A stretch of 64,000 nt of DNA, taken from the NCBI GenBank assembly GCA_947475895.1, contig CANJMF010000001.1:372001-436000 (forward strand). Reading direction: 5' to 3'. This stretch comes from Fidelibacterota bacterium. Its GTDB lineage: Bacteria > Pseudomonadota > Alphaproteobacteria > Rhodospirillales > Rhodospirillaceae. The translations under genes and the position numbers were made by a program. Within the stretch, counting starts at the first letter, position 1, and each line of letters begins with the position of its first letter. The notes under the pieces were generated by a model. That model was not told the DNA's origin and made no database searches. It worked only from the letters and a program-made list of their open reading frames with translations. Shown here one piece after another: positions 16,921 to 26,228 of the stretch.

Positions 16921-19900
16921 TTATTCGGCGGGCGCCGGGTCTGCCGTCAAACGACGACGTCTTTGTGAACGTGTTCGCATGCGATCGAGATACAAATAGA
17001 CAACAGGGGTAGTGTAGAGGGTCAGAATTTGACTAACGATGAGACCGCCGACCATGGCCAAGCCCAAAGGGCGGCGCAGTTCGGAGCCGGCGCCGGAGGC
17101 AAGCATCAACGGCAAGCCACCCAGCAACGCTGCCATACTCGTCATCATGATGGGCCGGAAACGTAACAGGCAGGCTTCGCGTATGGCGTCCAAGGGAGGC
17201 CTGCCATGCTCGCGTTGTAATGTGAGCGCGACGTCGACCATCATAATTCCGTTCTTCTTCACGAGACCGATCAGCAGGATCACACCGATCAGCGCGATGA
17301 CGGAAAACTCATAGTTGGCCAATAAAAGAATGAGCAGCGCACCCACGCCGGCCGACGGTAGCGTCGAAAGAATCGCGAGCGGATAAATGAAGCTCTCGTA
17401 AAGCATGCCCAGAATAACGTAGACCGCCAGGATCGCAGCGGCGATGAGGTAAGGTTGCGTCGCTAGCGATTCTTGAAAGGCTTTTGCCGTACCTTGGAAA
17501 GTTCCGCGCACACCAGACGGCACGCCCATTGAAATTTGCGCCGCGTTGATAGCATCGACGGCGTCGCCGAGTGCGTAGCCCGGTGCGAGGTTGAACGACA
17601 ACGTCACCGCTGGAAACTGGCCCTGATGATTGACGGAAAGAGAACTCAAGGTTCGCGTATCCACGGTCACGAACGTCGACAGAGGTACCTGCGCGCCAGT
17701 AATGGGGGATTTAACGTAGAGGCGATCGAGCGTTCGCAGATCGTTCTGCAACTCGGGCAGAACTTCGAGAACGATTTTGTAGGAATTCACCTGCGTGGAA
17801 TACTGCCCTACTTGGCGTTGACCGAACGCGTCGTAAAGCGTGTCATCGATCAATTGGGCCTGAACGCCATAGCGCGCCGCCGCATCGCGATCGATGACCA
17901 ATGTCGCGGTGGTGGCGCCGTTCTGACTGTCGCTGGCGACATCGCGCAACTGTGGAAGCTTGGAGATGTTGGCTTGGATTCTATCTGCCCACTCATTTAG
18001 TTCGGCCGCGTCCACATCTTGCAAGGTGTACTGATATTGAGTGCGAGAGAAGCGCCCACCGATGTTGAGGTCCTGGTTCGAACGCATGAAAACGCGAACG
18101 CCCTCGAGGCCCGCTAATTGAGGCCGCAGCCGCTCGATGATTTGGTCGGCATTGGCCTTTCGCTCGCTGTGCGGTTTAAGGGACAACGGCAACAGCGCAA
18201 TGTTGGGTGCCCGACCACCCCCACCCAATGCAACACCCATGTCGGCAACATCGGGATCGGCCACAACAATTTTGCGCACGATCTCGGCGCGCTTTGTCAT
18301 TTCCGCGAAGGATGCATCTTGTGCGGCCTCCATTTGCACCTGGATGTTGCCGGTGTCTTGTTGCGGAAAGAAACCCTTCGGCACGAAAACGTACAGAACA
18401 ACCGTGGCAATCACGGTCGCCACAAAGACGGCGAACACCATGCGCTGGCGGCCCAATGCGATATCGAGCGTGCGACGGTAGAAGTTGAATAAATCGTCAA
18501 AACCTTTCTCGACGATTCGATAAAGCGCGCCGTGCTGATGGCCTTCTTTTCGCAAAACGCGCGCGGCCAGCATCGGCGTGAGCGTCAACGACACCACTCC
18601 GGAAATGAGAATCGTCAATGACACGGTGATCGCGAACTCGTGGAACATGCGGCCGATGACGCCGCCCATGAGCAGCAGCGGGATGAACACCGCAACCAAT
18701 GACAGGCTCATGGTGATGATCGTGACGCCGACTTCGCTAGCGCCCTTAAGCGCCGCGTCCATGGGCGTTTCGCCTTTTTCGATGTGGCGATATATGTTCT
18801 CCAGCATGACAATGGCGTCGTCGACCACAAAGCCCACGGCAATCGTCAAAGCCATCAACGAAAGATTATCCAGCGTATAATTGAACAGATACATTCCGGC
18901 GCATGTGCCGACCAGCGACAAGGGAATCGCGCACGCCGGAAGAATTGTTGCACGCAGATTTCGCAAAAAGATAAAGGTGACCAAAATCACCAGCCCGGCC
19001 GTGATCAACAACGTCATGCGAACCTCTTCCACAGAGGCACGGATGGTCTGCGTTCGATCGCTGTATAAATTCACTTTGATAGATGGCGGCAGGAATTGCT
19101 CAAGCCGCTTCATCGCGTTCTTTACGATATCGACCGTCGCCACGATGTTAGCGCCTGGCTGCCGGTTCACGAACGTTGCCACCATGGGGTGACCGTCCTT
19201 ATTCATCGCGCCAATTTTGTTATTCTCGGCCGCCTCAACCGCTTGACCGACATCACGCACGCGCACCGGCGCGTCATTCCGATAAGCCAGAATGTCGTCG
19301 TTATACTCCTCGACCTTTGTGAGCTGGTCGTTGCCATAGATCGTGAATGTCTTGGTGTCGACGTCGATGCTGCCCTTAGGCGAGTCAGTCGAAGCTTTGG
19401 CCAACGTGGCGCGCACGTCTTCCAGGCTTAGGTCTGCCGCCGCGAGCTTCAAAGGATCGATCTGAACGCGGATCGAAGGCCGCTGCGCTCCGGCAACGAA
19501 AACATTTCCGATCCCTGGCAACTGGCTGATCTGTTGAGCGATGATGTTCTCAACGATGTCCGTTAATTGCGTCATCGGCAATACATCGGAGGTGTAGCCG
19601 TAGTTCATCACCGACTGATCGGAGGGGTTTTGTTTTTGATAGCGTGGCGGTGACGGCATGTTGCGCGGCAAGGTCGATAAGGCGCTTGTGATCGCGGCTT
19701 GAACGTCCTGCGCAGCGCCATCCAGATTGCGATCCAGATCAAACTGCAAGGTGATGGACGTAGAGCCCAGCAAACTGGTCGACGTCATATCCGTGATGTT
19801 TGGAACCTGCGAAAACGCTTTTTCCAACGGTTGCGCCACGGTCGTCGCCATGGTCTCGGGGCTCGCCCCGGGCAAATTGGCATTGACCGAAATGGTCGGA

Positions 19901-20025
19901 AACTCGACCTGCGGGATTGGTGCGATGGCGAGGAAGGGATACGCCACGCCGCCTACGACAAGGATCGCCAACATCAGTAACGCCGTGGCAACCGGCCGAC
20001 GAATAAAGAAAGTCGAAATTTGCAT
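16921..20025 (-). CDS. RND multidrug efflux permease, HAE1 family (MdtB/MdtC-like paralogue 2)
   Basis: 1034 residues, full length. FFIRRPVATALLMLAILVVGG is the first transmembrane helix. The proton-relay helix reads [21 protein letters not shown] with both Asp residues, and the TM10 lysine is in IGLVKKNGIMMVDVAL, so it should couple to the proton gradient. Porter-domain blocks PGASPETMATTVAQPLEKAF and [19 protein letters not shown] are MdtC/MdtB-like. It is the second of two tandem permeases behind one adaptor gene, the MdtABC layout in which two different RND subunits form a heterotrimer. A GAGGGA ribosome site lies just upstream. The switch-loop segment (GGGGRAPNIAL) differs from its tandem partner, suggesting different substrate contacts. 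Confidence 0.93.
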   Translation of the reverse strand: MQISTFFIRRPVATALLMLAILVVGGVAYPFLAIAPIPQVEFPTISVNANLPGASPETMATTVAQPLEKAFSQVPNITDMTSTSLLGSTSITLQFDLDRNLDGAAQDVQAAITSALSTLPRNMPSPPRYQKQNPSDQSVMNYGYTSDVLPMTQLTDIVENIIAQQISQLPGIGNVFVAGAQRPSIRVQIDPLKLAAADLSLEDVRATLAKASTDSPKGSIDVDTKTFTIYGNDQLTKVEEYNDDILAYRNDAPVRVRDVGQAVEAAENNKIGAMNKDGHPMVATFVNRQPGANIVATVDIVKNAMKRLEQFLPPSIKVNLYSDRTQTIRASVEEVRMTLLITAGLVILVTFIFLRNLRATILPACAIPLSLVGTCAGMYLFNYTLDNLSLMALTIAVGFVVDDAIVMLENIYRHIEKGETPMDAALKGASEVGVTIITMSLSLVAVFIPLLLMGGVIGRMFHEFAITVSLTILISGVVSLTLTPMLAARVLRKEGHQHGALYRIVEKGFDDLFNFYRRTLDIALGRQRMVFAVFVATVIATVVLYVFVPKGFFPQQDTGNIQVQMEAAQDASFAEMTKRAEIVRKIVVADPDVADMGVALGGGGRAPNIALLPLSLKPHSERKANADQIIERLRPQLAGLEGVRVFMRSNQDLNIGGRFSRTQYQYTLQDVDAAELNEWADRIQANISKLPQLRDVASDSQNGATTATLVIDRDAAARYGVQAQLIDDTLYDAFGQRQVGQYSTQVNSYKIVLEVLPELQNDLRTLDRLYVKSPITGAQVPLSTFVTVDTRTLSSLSVNHQGQFPAVTLSFNLAPGYALGDAVDAINAAQISMGVPSGVRGTFQGTAKAFQESLATQPYLIAAAILAVYVILGMLYESFIYPLAILSTLPSAGVGALLILLLANYEFSVIALIGVILLIGLVKKNGIMMVDVALTLQREHGRPPLDAIREACLLRFRPIMMTSMAALLGGLPLMLASGAGSELRRPLGLAMVGGLIVSQILTLYTTPVVYLYLDRMRTRSQRRRRLTADPAPAE

Positions 20026-20072
20026 CGCTCTTCCCTCAAACGATCTTCACGCGTCTCGTATTTAGAATAGTG

Positions 20073-23000
20073 CTACTCGGCCGGCGTGGGTACGGCCACC
20101 ATACCAGGGCGCTTTCGCGAATGTGTACGCATGCGGTCGAGGTACAGATAAACCACCGGCGTCGTATATAGGGTCAGAATCTGGCTCACGATAAGCCCGC
20201 CCACCATTGCTAAGCCAAGCGGCCGGCGCAGTTCGGAGCCGGCGCCGGAAGCCAACATCAACGGCAATCCACCCAGTAATGCCGCCATGCTGGTCATCAT
20301 GATGGGGCGAAACCGCAACAAGCAGGCTTCGCGAATCGCTTCTAGAGGGGCCTTACCCTGTTCACGCTGAAGCGTCAGCGCGACATCGACCATCATGATC
20401 CCGTTTTTCTTCACGAGACCAATGAGAAGGATGACGCCGATCAACGCGATGACGGAAAATTCGTAATTCGCCAACAAAAGAATGAGCAGCGCGCCCACGC
20501 CCGCCGACGGCAGTGTCGACAAGATTGCGAGCGGATAAATGAAGCTCTCATAGAGCATGCCTAAAATAACGTAGACCGCCAGGATTGCGGCCGCGATGAG
20601 ATAGGGCTGTGTTGCCAAAGACTCCTGGAAAGCCTTCGCGGTGCCCTGAAAAGTTCCACGCACGCCGGAAGGTACGCCCATGCCCGCCTGAGCTTCGTTA
20701 ATTGCGTTCACGGCGTCGCCAAGCGCCACACCCGGCGCAAGATTGAAGGAAATGGTCACCGCGGGAAACTGCCCCTGATGATTCACAGAAAGCGCACTAA
20801 CGATCTTGGTATCGACCTTAACGAAGGTCGATAGCGGCACCTGGCCACCGGTAATCGGTGATTTGACGTACAAGCGATCCAAGGTCCGCAAATCGTTCTG
20901 CAACTCGGGCAAAACCTCGAGAATGATTTTGTAGGAATTGACCTGCGTCGAGTACTGGCCCACCTGGCGCTGACCGAACGCGTCATACAGCGTATCGTCA
21001 ATCAATTGGGCCTGGATTCCGTAACGCGCCGCCGAATCGCGGTCGATGACCAGCGTTGCGGTCGTGGCGCCGTTCTGCCGGTCTGTCGCGACATCGCGCA
21101 ACTGCGGAAGACCCGCCAACTTGGCTTGAATTTTGTCGGACCATTCATTCAGTTCGGCCGCATCGACGTCCTGCAGGGTGTATTGATACAGCGTACGCGT
21201 AAAGCGCCCACCGATACTGAGATCCTGGTTCGCCTGCATGAAAACGCGCACACCTTCCAGGGCGGCGAATTTCGGGCGAAGCCGTTCGATGATCTCTTGA
21301 GCCGATGAATGACGATCCTTGTGCGGCTTAAGCGAGATCGACATGCTGCCGTTGTTCTGTGCGCGGCCACCGAATCCTAAGGCAATGCCGACGTCGGAAA
21401 TATCGGGATCCGCGGCGGCAATTTCGCGCACAGCTTGCGCCCGTTTCATCATTTCACTGAAGGAGGCGTCCTGCGCGCCTTCGACCTGACCTTGGATATT
21501 GCCGATATCTTGCAGCGGGAAAAAGCCCTTCGGCACGAAGATATAAAGTACGACCGACGCTATCACCGTCGCGACAAAAACAGCAAAGACAGCGCGCTGA
21601 TTTTTGAGGGCGATATCCAACGTGCGGCTATAAAACCCGAAGAGGTTGTTGAACCCTTTTTCAACGATCCGATAAAGTTTTCCATGCTGGTGATCATCCC
21701 TGCGCAAGATGCGTGCGGCCAGCATTGGCGTCAGCGTTAAAGACACGACGCCGGAAATGAGAATGGTCATGGCCACGGTCACGGCGAATTCGTGGAACAT
21801 TCGGCCGATCATTCCACCCATGAGAAGCAGCGGAATGAACACCGAAACCAATGACAGGCTCATGGTGACGATGGTGAGACCAACTTCACTCGCGCCCTTT
21901 AAGGCAGCCTCCATGGGTTTCTCGCCGTTCTCGATGTGGCGATAAATATTCTCCAACATGACGATGGCATCGTCGACCACAAAGCCCACGGCAATCGTCA
22001 GCGCCATCAACGATAGATTGTCGATACTGTAGCCGAAAACATACATGCCCGCGCACGCCCCAACGAGCGAGAGCGGTATTGCGCACGCCGGCAAGATGGT
22101 AGCCCGCAGGTTTCGCAAAAATACGAACGTAATAAAAATCACCAACGCGGCGGTGATCAGCAACGTCATGCGAACTTCAGACACGGATGCACGAATGGTT
22201 TGCGTGCGATCGCTATAAAGATGCGGCCTAACGGACGGCGGCAGAAATTGGTTAAGGCGCTCGATCGTTTTCTTCACTGCATCGGCGGTTGCGACGATGT
22301 TGGCGCCGGGCTGGCGGAAGATATAGGTGGCGATGGCAGGATGTCCGGACGAATTCATTGCTGCGCTTTTATTATTTTCGCCTGCTTCAACGGCTTGTCC
22401 GATATCGCGCACGCGTATGGGTGCGTCATTGCGATAGGCGAGGATGACATCGTTGTATTCCTCGACCTTCGTCAACTGATCGTTGCCGTAGATCGTGAAT
22501 GTCTTGGTGTCTACGTCAATGCTTCCTTTTGGCGCATCAATCGATGTCGTCGCCAACGTAGCGCGCACGTCTTCAAGGCTTAAACCCACGGCCGCCAATT
22601 TGATGGGATCGATCTGGACGCGGATCGAAGGCCGCTGCGCGCCGCCGATACCGACGTTACCGATGCCGCCAATCTGGCTGATTTGCTGGACGATAAGGTT
22701 TTCAACAATGTCGCTCAAACGCGAGATCGGCAAGGCATCTGACGTATAGTCGTAAGACAAAACCGGATTATCGGATGGGTTGGTTTTTTGATACCGCGGC
22801 GGCGCCGGCATGTTGCGCGGCAGGGAGGCAAGTGCGCTCGTAATCGCGGCTTGTACATCCTGCGCCGCGCCATCGAGGTTGCGGTCCAGGGCGAATTGCA
22901 AAGTGATGGACGTGGTGCCCAGCAAGCTGGTCGACGTCATGTCGGTAATCGCCGGAACTTGCGAAAATGCTTTTTCCAATGGCTGTGCAACGGTCGTCGC

Positions 23001-23177
23001 CATGGTTTCGGGGCTCGCGCCCGGCAAGGCTGCGTTTACCGTAATGGTCGGGAATTCGACCTGTGGAATCGGCGCGATCGGCAGGAAGGGATAAGCAATT
23101 CCGCCGACGACAAGTATCGCCAGCATCAGAAGAGTTGTGGCGACGGGCCGCCGGATAAAGAACGCCGATATTTTCAT
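20073..23177 (-). CDS. RND multidrug efflux permease, HAE1 family (MdtB/MdtC-like paralogue 1)
   Basis: 1034 residues, a tandem paralogue of the downstream permease. Both proton-relay Asp ([18 protein letters not shown]) and the TM10 Lys (GLVKKNGIMMVD) are present. Its start ATG overlaps the adaptor stop by four bases (ATGA), so it is coupled to it; 47 bases separate it from the second permease. The two proteins are nearly identical from about residue 835 to 1020 but diverge in the porter domain: the switch loop here reads GFGGRAQNNGSMS. At DNA level even the identical protein stretch differs at many third positions, so the duplication is old and maintained by selection. Likely an inner-membrane heterotrimer subunit. 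Confidence 0.93.
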   Translation of the reverse strand: MKISAFFIRRPVATTLLMLAILVVGGIAYPFLPIAPIPQVEFPTITVNAALPGASPETMATTVAQPLEKAFSQVPAITDMTSTSLLGTTSITLQFALDRNLDGAAQDVQAAITSALASLPRNMPAPPRYQKTNPSDNPVLSYDYTSDALPISRLSDIVENLIVQQISQIGGIGNVGIGGAQRPSIRVQIDPIKLAAVGLSLEDVRATLATTSIDAPKGSIDVDTKTFTIYGNDQLTKVEEYNDVILAYRNDAPIRVRDIGQAVEAGENNKSAAMNSSGHPAIATYIFRQPGANIVATADAVKKTIERLNQFLPPSVRPHLYSDRTQTIRASVSEVRMTLLITAALVIFITFVFLRNLRATILPACAIPLSLVGACAGMYVFGYSIDNLSLMALTIAVGFVVDDAIVMLENIYRHIENGEKPMEAALKGASEVGLTIVTMSLSLVSVFIPLLLMGGMIGRMFHEFAVTVAMTILISGVVSLTLTPMLAARILRRDDHQHGKLYRIVEKGFNNLFGFYSRTLDIALKNQRAVFAVFVATVIASVVLYIFVPKGFFPLQDIGNIQGQVEGAQDASFSEMMKRAQAVREIAAADPDISDVGIALGFGGRAQNNGSMSISLKPHKDRHSSAQEIIERLRPKFAALEGVRVFMQANQDLSIGGRFTRTLYQYTLQDVDAAELNEWSDKIQAKLAGLPQLRDVATDRQNGATTATLVIDRDSAARYGIQAQLIDDTLYDAFGQRQVGQYSTQVNSYKIILEVLPELQNDLRTLDRLYVKSPITGGQVPLSTFVKVDTKIVSALSVNHQGQFPAVTISFNLAPGVALGDAVNAINEAQAGMGVPSGVRGTFQGTAKAFQESLATQPYLIAAAILAVYVILGMLYESFIYPLAILSTLPSAGVGALLILLLANYEFSVIALIGVILLIGLVKKNGIMMVDVALTLQREQGKAPLEAIREACLLRFRPIMMTSMAALLGGLPLMLASGAGSELRRPLGLAMVGGLIVSQILTLYTTPVVYLYLDRMRTHSRKRPGMVAVPTPAE

Positions 23178-24373
23178 CGCTCGGTCTTAGCTGAGTCCGT
23201 CTTTCGCTCATCGGCTTCGCCGGCCGGCTGTTTCTCAAGAAGCGCCACGCGCGCGCCGGGTTGTAAGCGCGAATGTCCATCGGTCACGACCAAATCGCCT
23301 TCGGCAATTTTTCCGGAAATCGTGATCAGGTCATCAAAGCTTTCGCCGGTTTCTACGGCTTGCGCGGTGACCGTATTGTTCGGCTGCACAATATAGACGA
23401 ACAAACCTTTAGGTCCGCGCTGCACAGCTTTCGTGGGGATCGTGAGAACTCCCACCGCCGTGCGGATTAAGACGTGCGCGCTGACGCTTTGGCCAGGCCA
23501 GAGTGAATTGTCGGCGTTGGTGAATACGGCTTTGGCTTTGATTGTGCCGCTGCCGGTATCGACCGCGCTATCGATGGTCAACAGCTCGCCATCGGCCAAT
23601 TTTTGCGTGTCGTCCGAGCTGTAGGCGCTGACCTTTGGCTTACCGAGCGCGAGCGCTTTATTGAGCGCCGGGAGTTCGCTTGCCGGCAAACTAAACGTCA
23701 CAGTAATCGGATGAATCTGCGAGATGATCGCCATGCCGGCGGCGTCGGTGGCGCGCACCATGTTTCCCGCGTCGACTTGGCGTAATCCAATGCGCCCTGA
23801 GATCGGTGCGGTAAGTGTGGTGTACAAAAGCTGCAAGCGTGCGGATTCAACCTGCGCATCGTCCGCTTTTAACGTGGCCTGAAGTTGTGCGACCAACGCT
23901 TGTTGCGTTTCCAAGCTCTGGCGGCTGGAGAATTGACTTTGCGCAAGGGCTTCCGTGCGCGCGAGGTCGGCACGGGCTCTGGTCAGCTGCACGTCATCTT
24001 GCGCGCGCTTTGCACTTGCCGCGTTCAACGCGGCTTGGAAGGGGCGCGGGTCAAGCTGCGCCAAGACGTCACCGGCTTTGACTTCGTCGCCTTCGGTGAA
24101 CATGACTTTGTCGAGTGTGCCGTCGACGCGTGATTTCAAGACCACCGAGTTCAAAGCGCGCACGGTGCCAAGACCGTAGCGGTACACGGGAACGTCTTGT
24201 TTCACGATTTTATCGGCGCTGACGCGCGGGGCCGGCGGGGGTGCGGGTTTCGCAGCAGGCAGAAAGCCACGCCCAACCACAGCCACGACGATCAAGGCCG
24301 CAACGCTACCGCCCGCAATCATAAGCCGGCGACGGTTGAAAAACGGGGTACCAAACTCATCCAACTTTTGCAC
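23174..24373 (-). CDS. RND efflux periplasmic adaptor (membrane fusion protein, MdtA/AcrA-like)
   Basis: 399 residues. GTG start with GGGGGAG eight bases upstream. An N-terminal anchor helix (LMIAGGSVAALIVVAVVG, residues ~17-34) is followed by a Pro/Ala linker. The lipoyl half-motif is VDGTLDKVMFTEGDEVKAGDVLAQLD and its partner TLTAPISGRIGLRQVDAGN, with an alpha-helical hairpin between them; the beta-barrel and membrane-proximal domain (TDGHSRLQPGARVALLE) follow. It joins the RND permease to an outer-membrane channel; no TolC-like gene is present in the window, so the channel must be encoded elsewhere. First gene of the minus-strand MFP-RND-RND operon. Confidence 0.92.
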   Translation of the reverse strand: MQKLDEFGTPFFNRRRLMIAGGSVAALIVVAVVGRGFLPAAKPAPPPAPRVSADKIVKQDVPVYRYGLGTVRALNSVVLKSRVDGTLDKVMFTEGDEVKAGDVLAQLDPRPFQAALNAASAKRAQDDVQLTRARADLARTEALAQSQFSSRQSLETQQALVAQLQATLKADDAQVESARLQLLYTTLTAPISGRIGLRQVDAGNMVRATDAAGMAIISQIHPITVTFSLPASELPALNKALALGKPKVSAYSSDDTQKLADGELLTIDSAVDTGSGTIKAKAVFTNADNSLWPGQSVSAHVLIRTAVGVLTIPTKAVQRGPKGLFVYIVQPNNTVTAQAVETGESFDDLITISGKIAEGDLVVTDGHSRLQPGARVALLEKQPAGEADERKTDSAKTER

Positions 24374-24749
24374 GCGACGTACTCCCCCGAGGCGCTCGTA
24401 AGGCCGCTAAAACCGGCGACACCATAACGCAGCGTATTTGATGCGCGAGAGAATTTCCGTAAGCGCGATAATTAGCACTCCAATTGAAGTAACGCTGTTA
24501 CAGCTGCAAACACACGGCATATAATCAGTTGCTGAATAACTCCATGATATCAAACGTTTTTAATGCCCTGGATGGAGGCGCGGTGCTGCATCGTTGCACG
24601 ACGGGCCTGAACACCCCAGTGCGCTAACAGTGCTGGCGACTTGTTTCACTTTGTTACGTTGCAGCGACACGACATGCATATCAGCGATTCGACTCACTCA
24701 GTATGATGCGGCGCAATGGAGCGGCCCGGAATTCGGTTGGTGATTTGAG
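24374..24749. promoter_or_regulatory. Divergent intergenic region between the two efflux modules
   Basis: 376 bases between the start codons of two opposite adaptor genes, without a credible gene. It is more AT-rich than the surroundings in its centre (about 24440-24560). A short perfect inverted repeat GTAAC-GCT-GTTAC lies at 24489-24501, and a related GTTAC-containing stretch (GTTACGTTGCAGCG) at about 24654-24667. These are weak operator candidates. No TetR, MarR or two-component regulator gene flanks it, so control is by a distant regulator. Confidence 0.4.
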
Positions 24750-26204
24750 ATGACGATGTGGCAACGCGTGGCGTCCTGGTTCCGAGGCTTGGGCACACTG
24801 ATGTCCCAAGGCAAATGGCGCTGGATGCTGCCGTGGACTTTGGCGGCCATGGGCGTGGCGGTCACAATTGCTTGGATTCTCCAACCTGCTCCGGCGCCCC
24901 AACAGGGGCAAGGCGGGCGCGGCGGAATGGGCCGAGGCGGTGGATTTGGCGGCGGCGGCGGCTTCCGGGGCGCGGGTGGTCCTCCACCACCTCAAGCCGC
25001 GCCGAGGGCAAGCGAAGGCCAAGCCGCCCGGCGAGAGCGCAACGCCAACATTCCACAAGGCACAGCCGTCAGCACGGCCATTGCGGCCGTCAGCGATCTC
25101 GACGTCACTTTGAATGCGCTTGGCACCGTGACCGCGACAGCAATGGTCACGATCACGCCTCAGATCAGCGGCCAACTTCAAGACGTGGCGTTCCAAGAAG
25201 GCCAGCTCGTTCACAAAGGCGATCTGATCGCGCAGATCGATCCACGCACATATGAGCTTCAGCTCAAATCCGGTGAGGCCAATCTCGCGCGTGATAAAGT
25301 TCTAAGGGATAACGCGGCACGCGACCTTGAACGCTATCGCGAGCTCCAGAAAGAAAACGCCGCGTCTCAGCAGCAGGTCGAAACAGCAGCCGCAACGCTC
25401 GCGCAATCGACCGCGTCCGTCGCCGCCGACGAAGTTGAAATCAGCAATGCGAAACTGAACCTGACGTATGCACGCATCGTCGCGCCGATCACGGGGCGTA
25501 TTGGTCTGCGTCAGGTCGACGCCGGCAATTACATCACGCCGTCGACCGGTATTGCGGTGCTGACCCAAATCGATCCGGTCAATGTAAACTTCACGGTGCC
25601 CGAAGATAATTTAACGCAAATCACGGGCCGTCTGCGCAGTGGCGCGATTCTCTCCGTAACCGCCTTCGATCGCTCCAATACGACGCAACTTGCGGCGGGA
25701 CAGCTCGCGTCAATGGACAACGTGATCGATGTGACCACCGGCACTGTTCGGATCAAAGCCGTCTTCGATAACAAAGACGGGAAGCTGTTCCCTAATCAAT
25801 TCGTCAACATTCGCCTGCAAGTCGACACGGTGAGGGGGGCTACCGTGCTGCCGCCGTCGGCGATTCAACGCGGCGCGCCGGGAACGTATGTGCTTTTGGT
25901 GAAAGCCGATAATACCATCGCGATTCAGACGGTTAAAACGGGCATCTCCAACGCCACAATGACCCAGATTCTTTCTGGCGTGAAAGCGGGCGATCAAGTG
26001 GTCGTCGACGGCATCGACCGCGTGCGCGAAGGCACCACTGTTTATGTGCCCGATCCGCCGCACGATCCGACAGCAAGTGCGCCACCGGCATCAAGCGATC
26101 AAACGACTCAGCCGACGACGGATCGGAATGCGGACGTGCCTCGGCGCGAACGCCGCCGGCGCGGCGAACAAAATCCGCAGAATGCAAATCCCACCGCGAA
26201 TTAG
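24750..26204 (+). CDS. RND efflux periplasmic adaptor, MdtA-like
   Basis: 484 residues. An N-terminal membrane helix (WMLPWTLAAMGVAVTIAWIL) is followed by an unusual Gly/Pro-rich linker at residues ~50-83 (GGRGGMGRGGGFGGGGGF, then PPPPQ). Lipoyl halves are ISGQLQDVAFQEGQLVHKGD and RIVAPITGRIGLRQVDAGNY, flanking an alpha-hairpin rich in Gln/Ala (NAASQQQVETAAATLAQS). The beta-barrel and a polar disordered C-terminal tail (about residues 430-484) complete it. The start could also be the Met two codons later. It is 24 bases upstream of the MdtB-like gene and forms the adaptor of the plus-strand module. Overall closest in layout to E. coli MdtA. Confidence 0.92.
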   Translation: MTMWQRVASWFRGLGTLMSQGKWRWMLPWTLAAMGVAVTIAWILQPAPAPQQGQGGRGGMGRGGGFGGGGGFRGAGGPPPPQAAPRASEGQAARRERNANIPQGTAVSTAIAAVSDLDVTLNALGTVTATAMVTITPQISGQLQDVAFQEGQLVHKGDLIAQIDPRTYELQLKSGEANLARDKVLRDNAARDLERYRELQKENAASQQQVETAAATLAQSTASVAADEVEISNAKLNLTYARIVAPITGRIGLRQVDAGNYITPSTGIAVLTQIDPVNVNFTVPEDNLTQITGRLRSGAILSVTAFDRSNTTQLAAGQLASMDNVIDVTTGTVRIKAVFDNKDGKLFPNQFVNIRLQVDTVRGATVLPPSAIQRGAPGTYVLLVKADNTIAIQTVKTGISNATMTQILSGVKAGDQVVVDGIDRVREGTTVYVPDPPHDPTASAPPASSDQTTQPTTDRNADVPRRERRRRGEQNPQNANPTAN

Positions 26205-26228
26205 CCTCTCCAACAGAATGGCGCGCCG

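Noticed and set aside
17000..23000. Recent gene conversion between the tandem RND permeases
   Set aside because: Protein identity is high, but aligned DNA (for example 17341-17460 versus 20495-20615) differs at many third codon positions.
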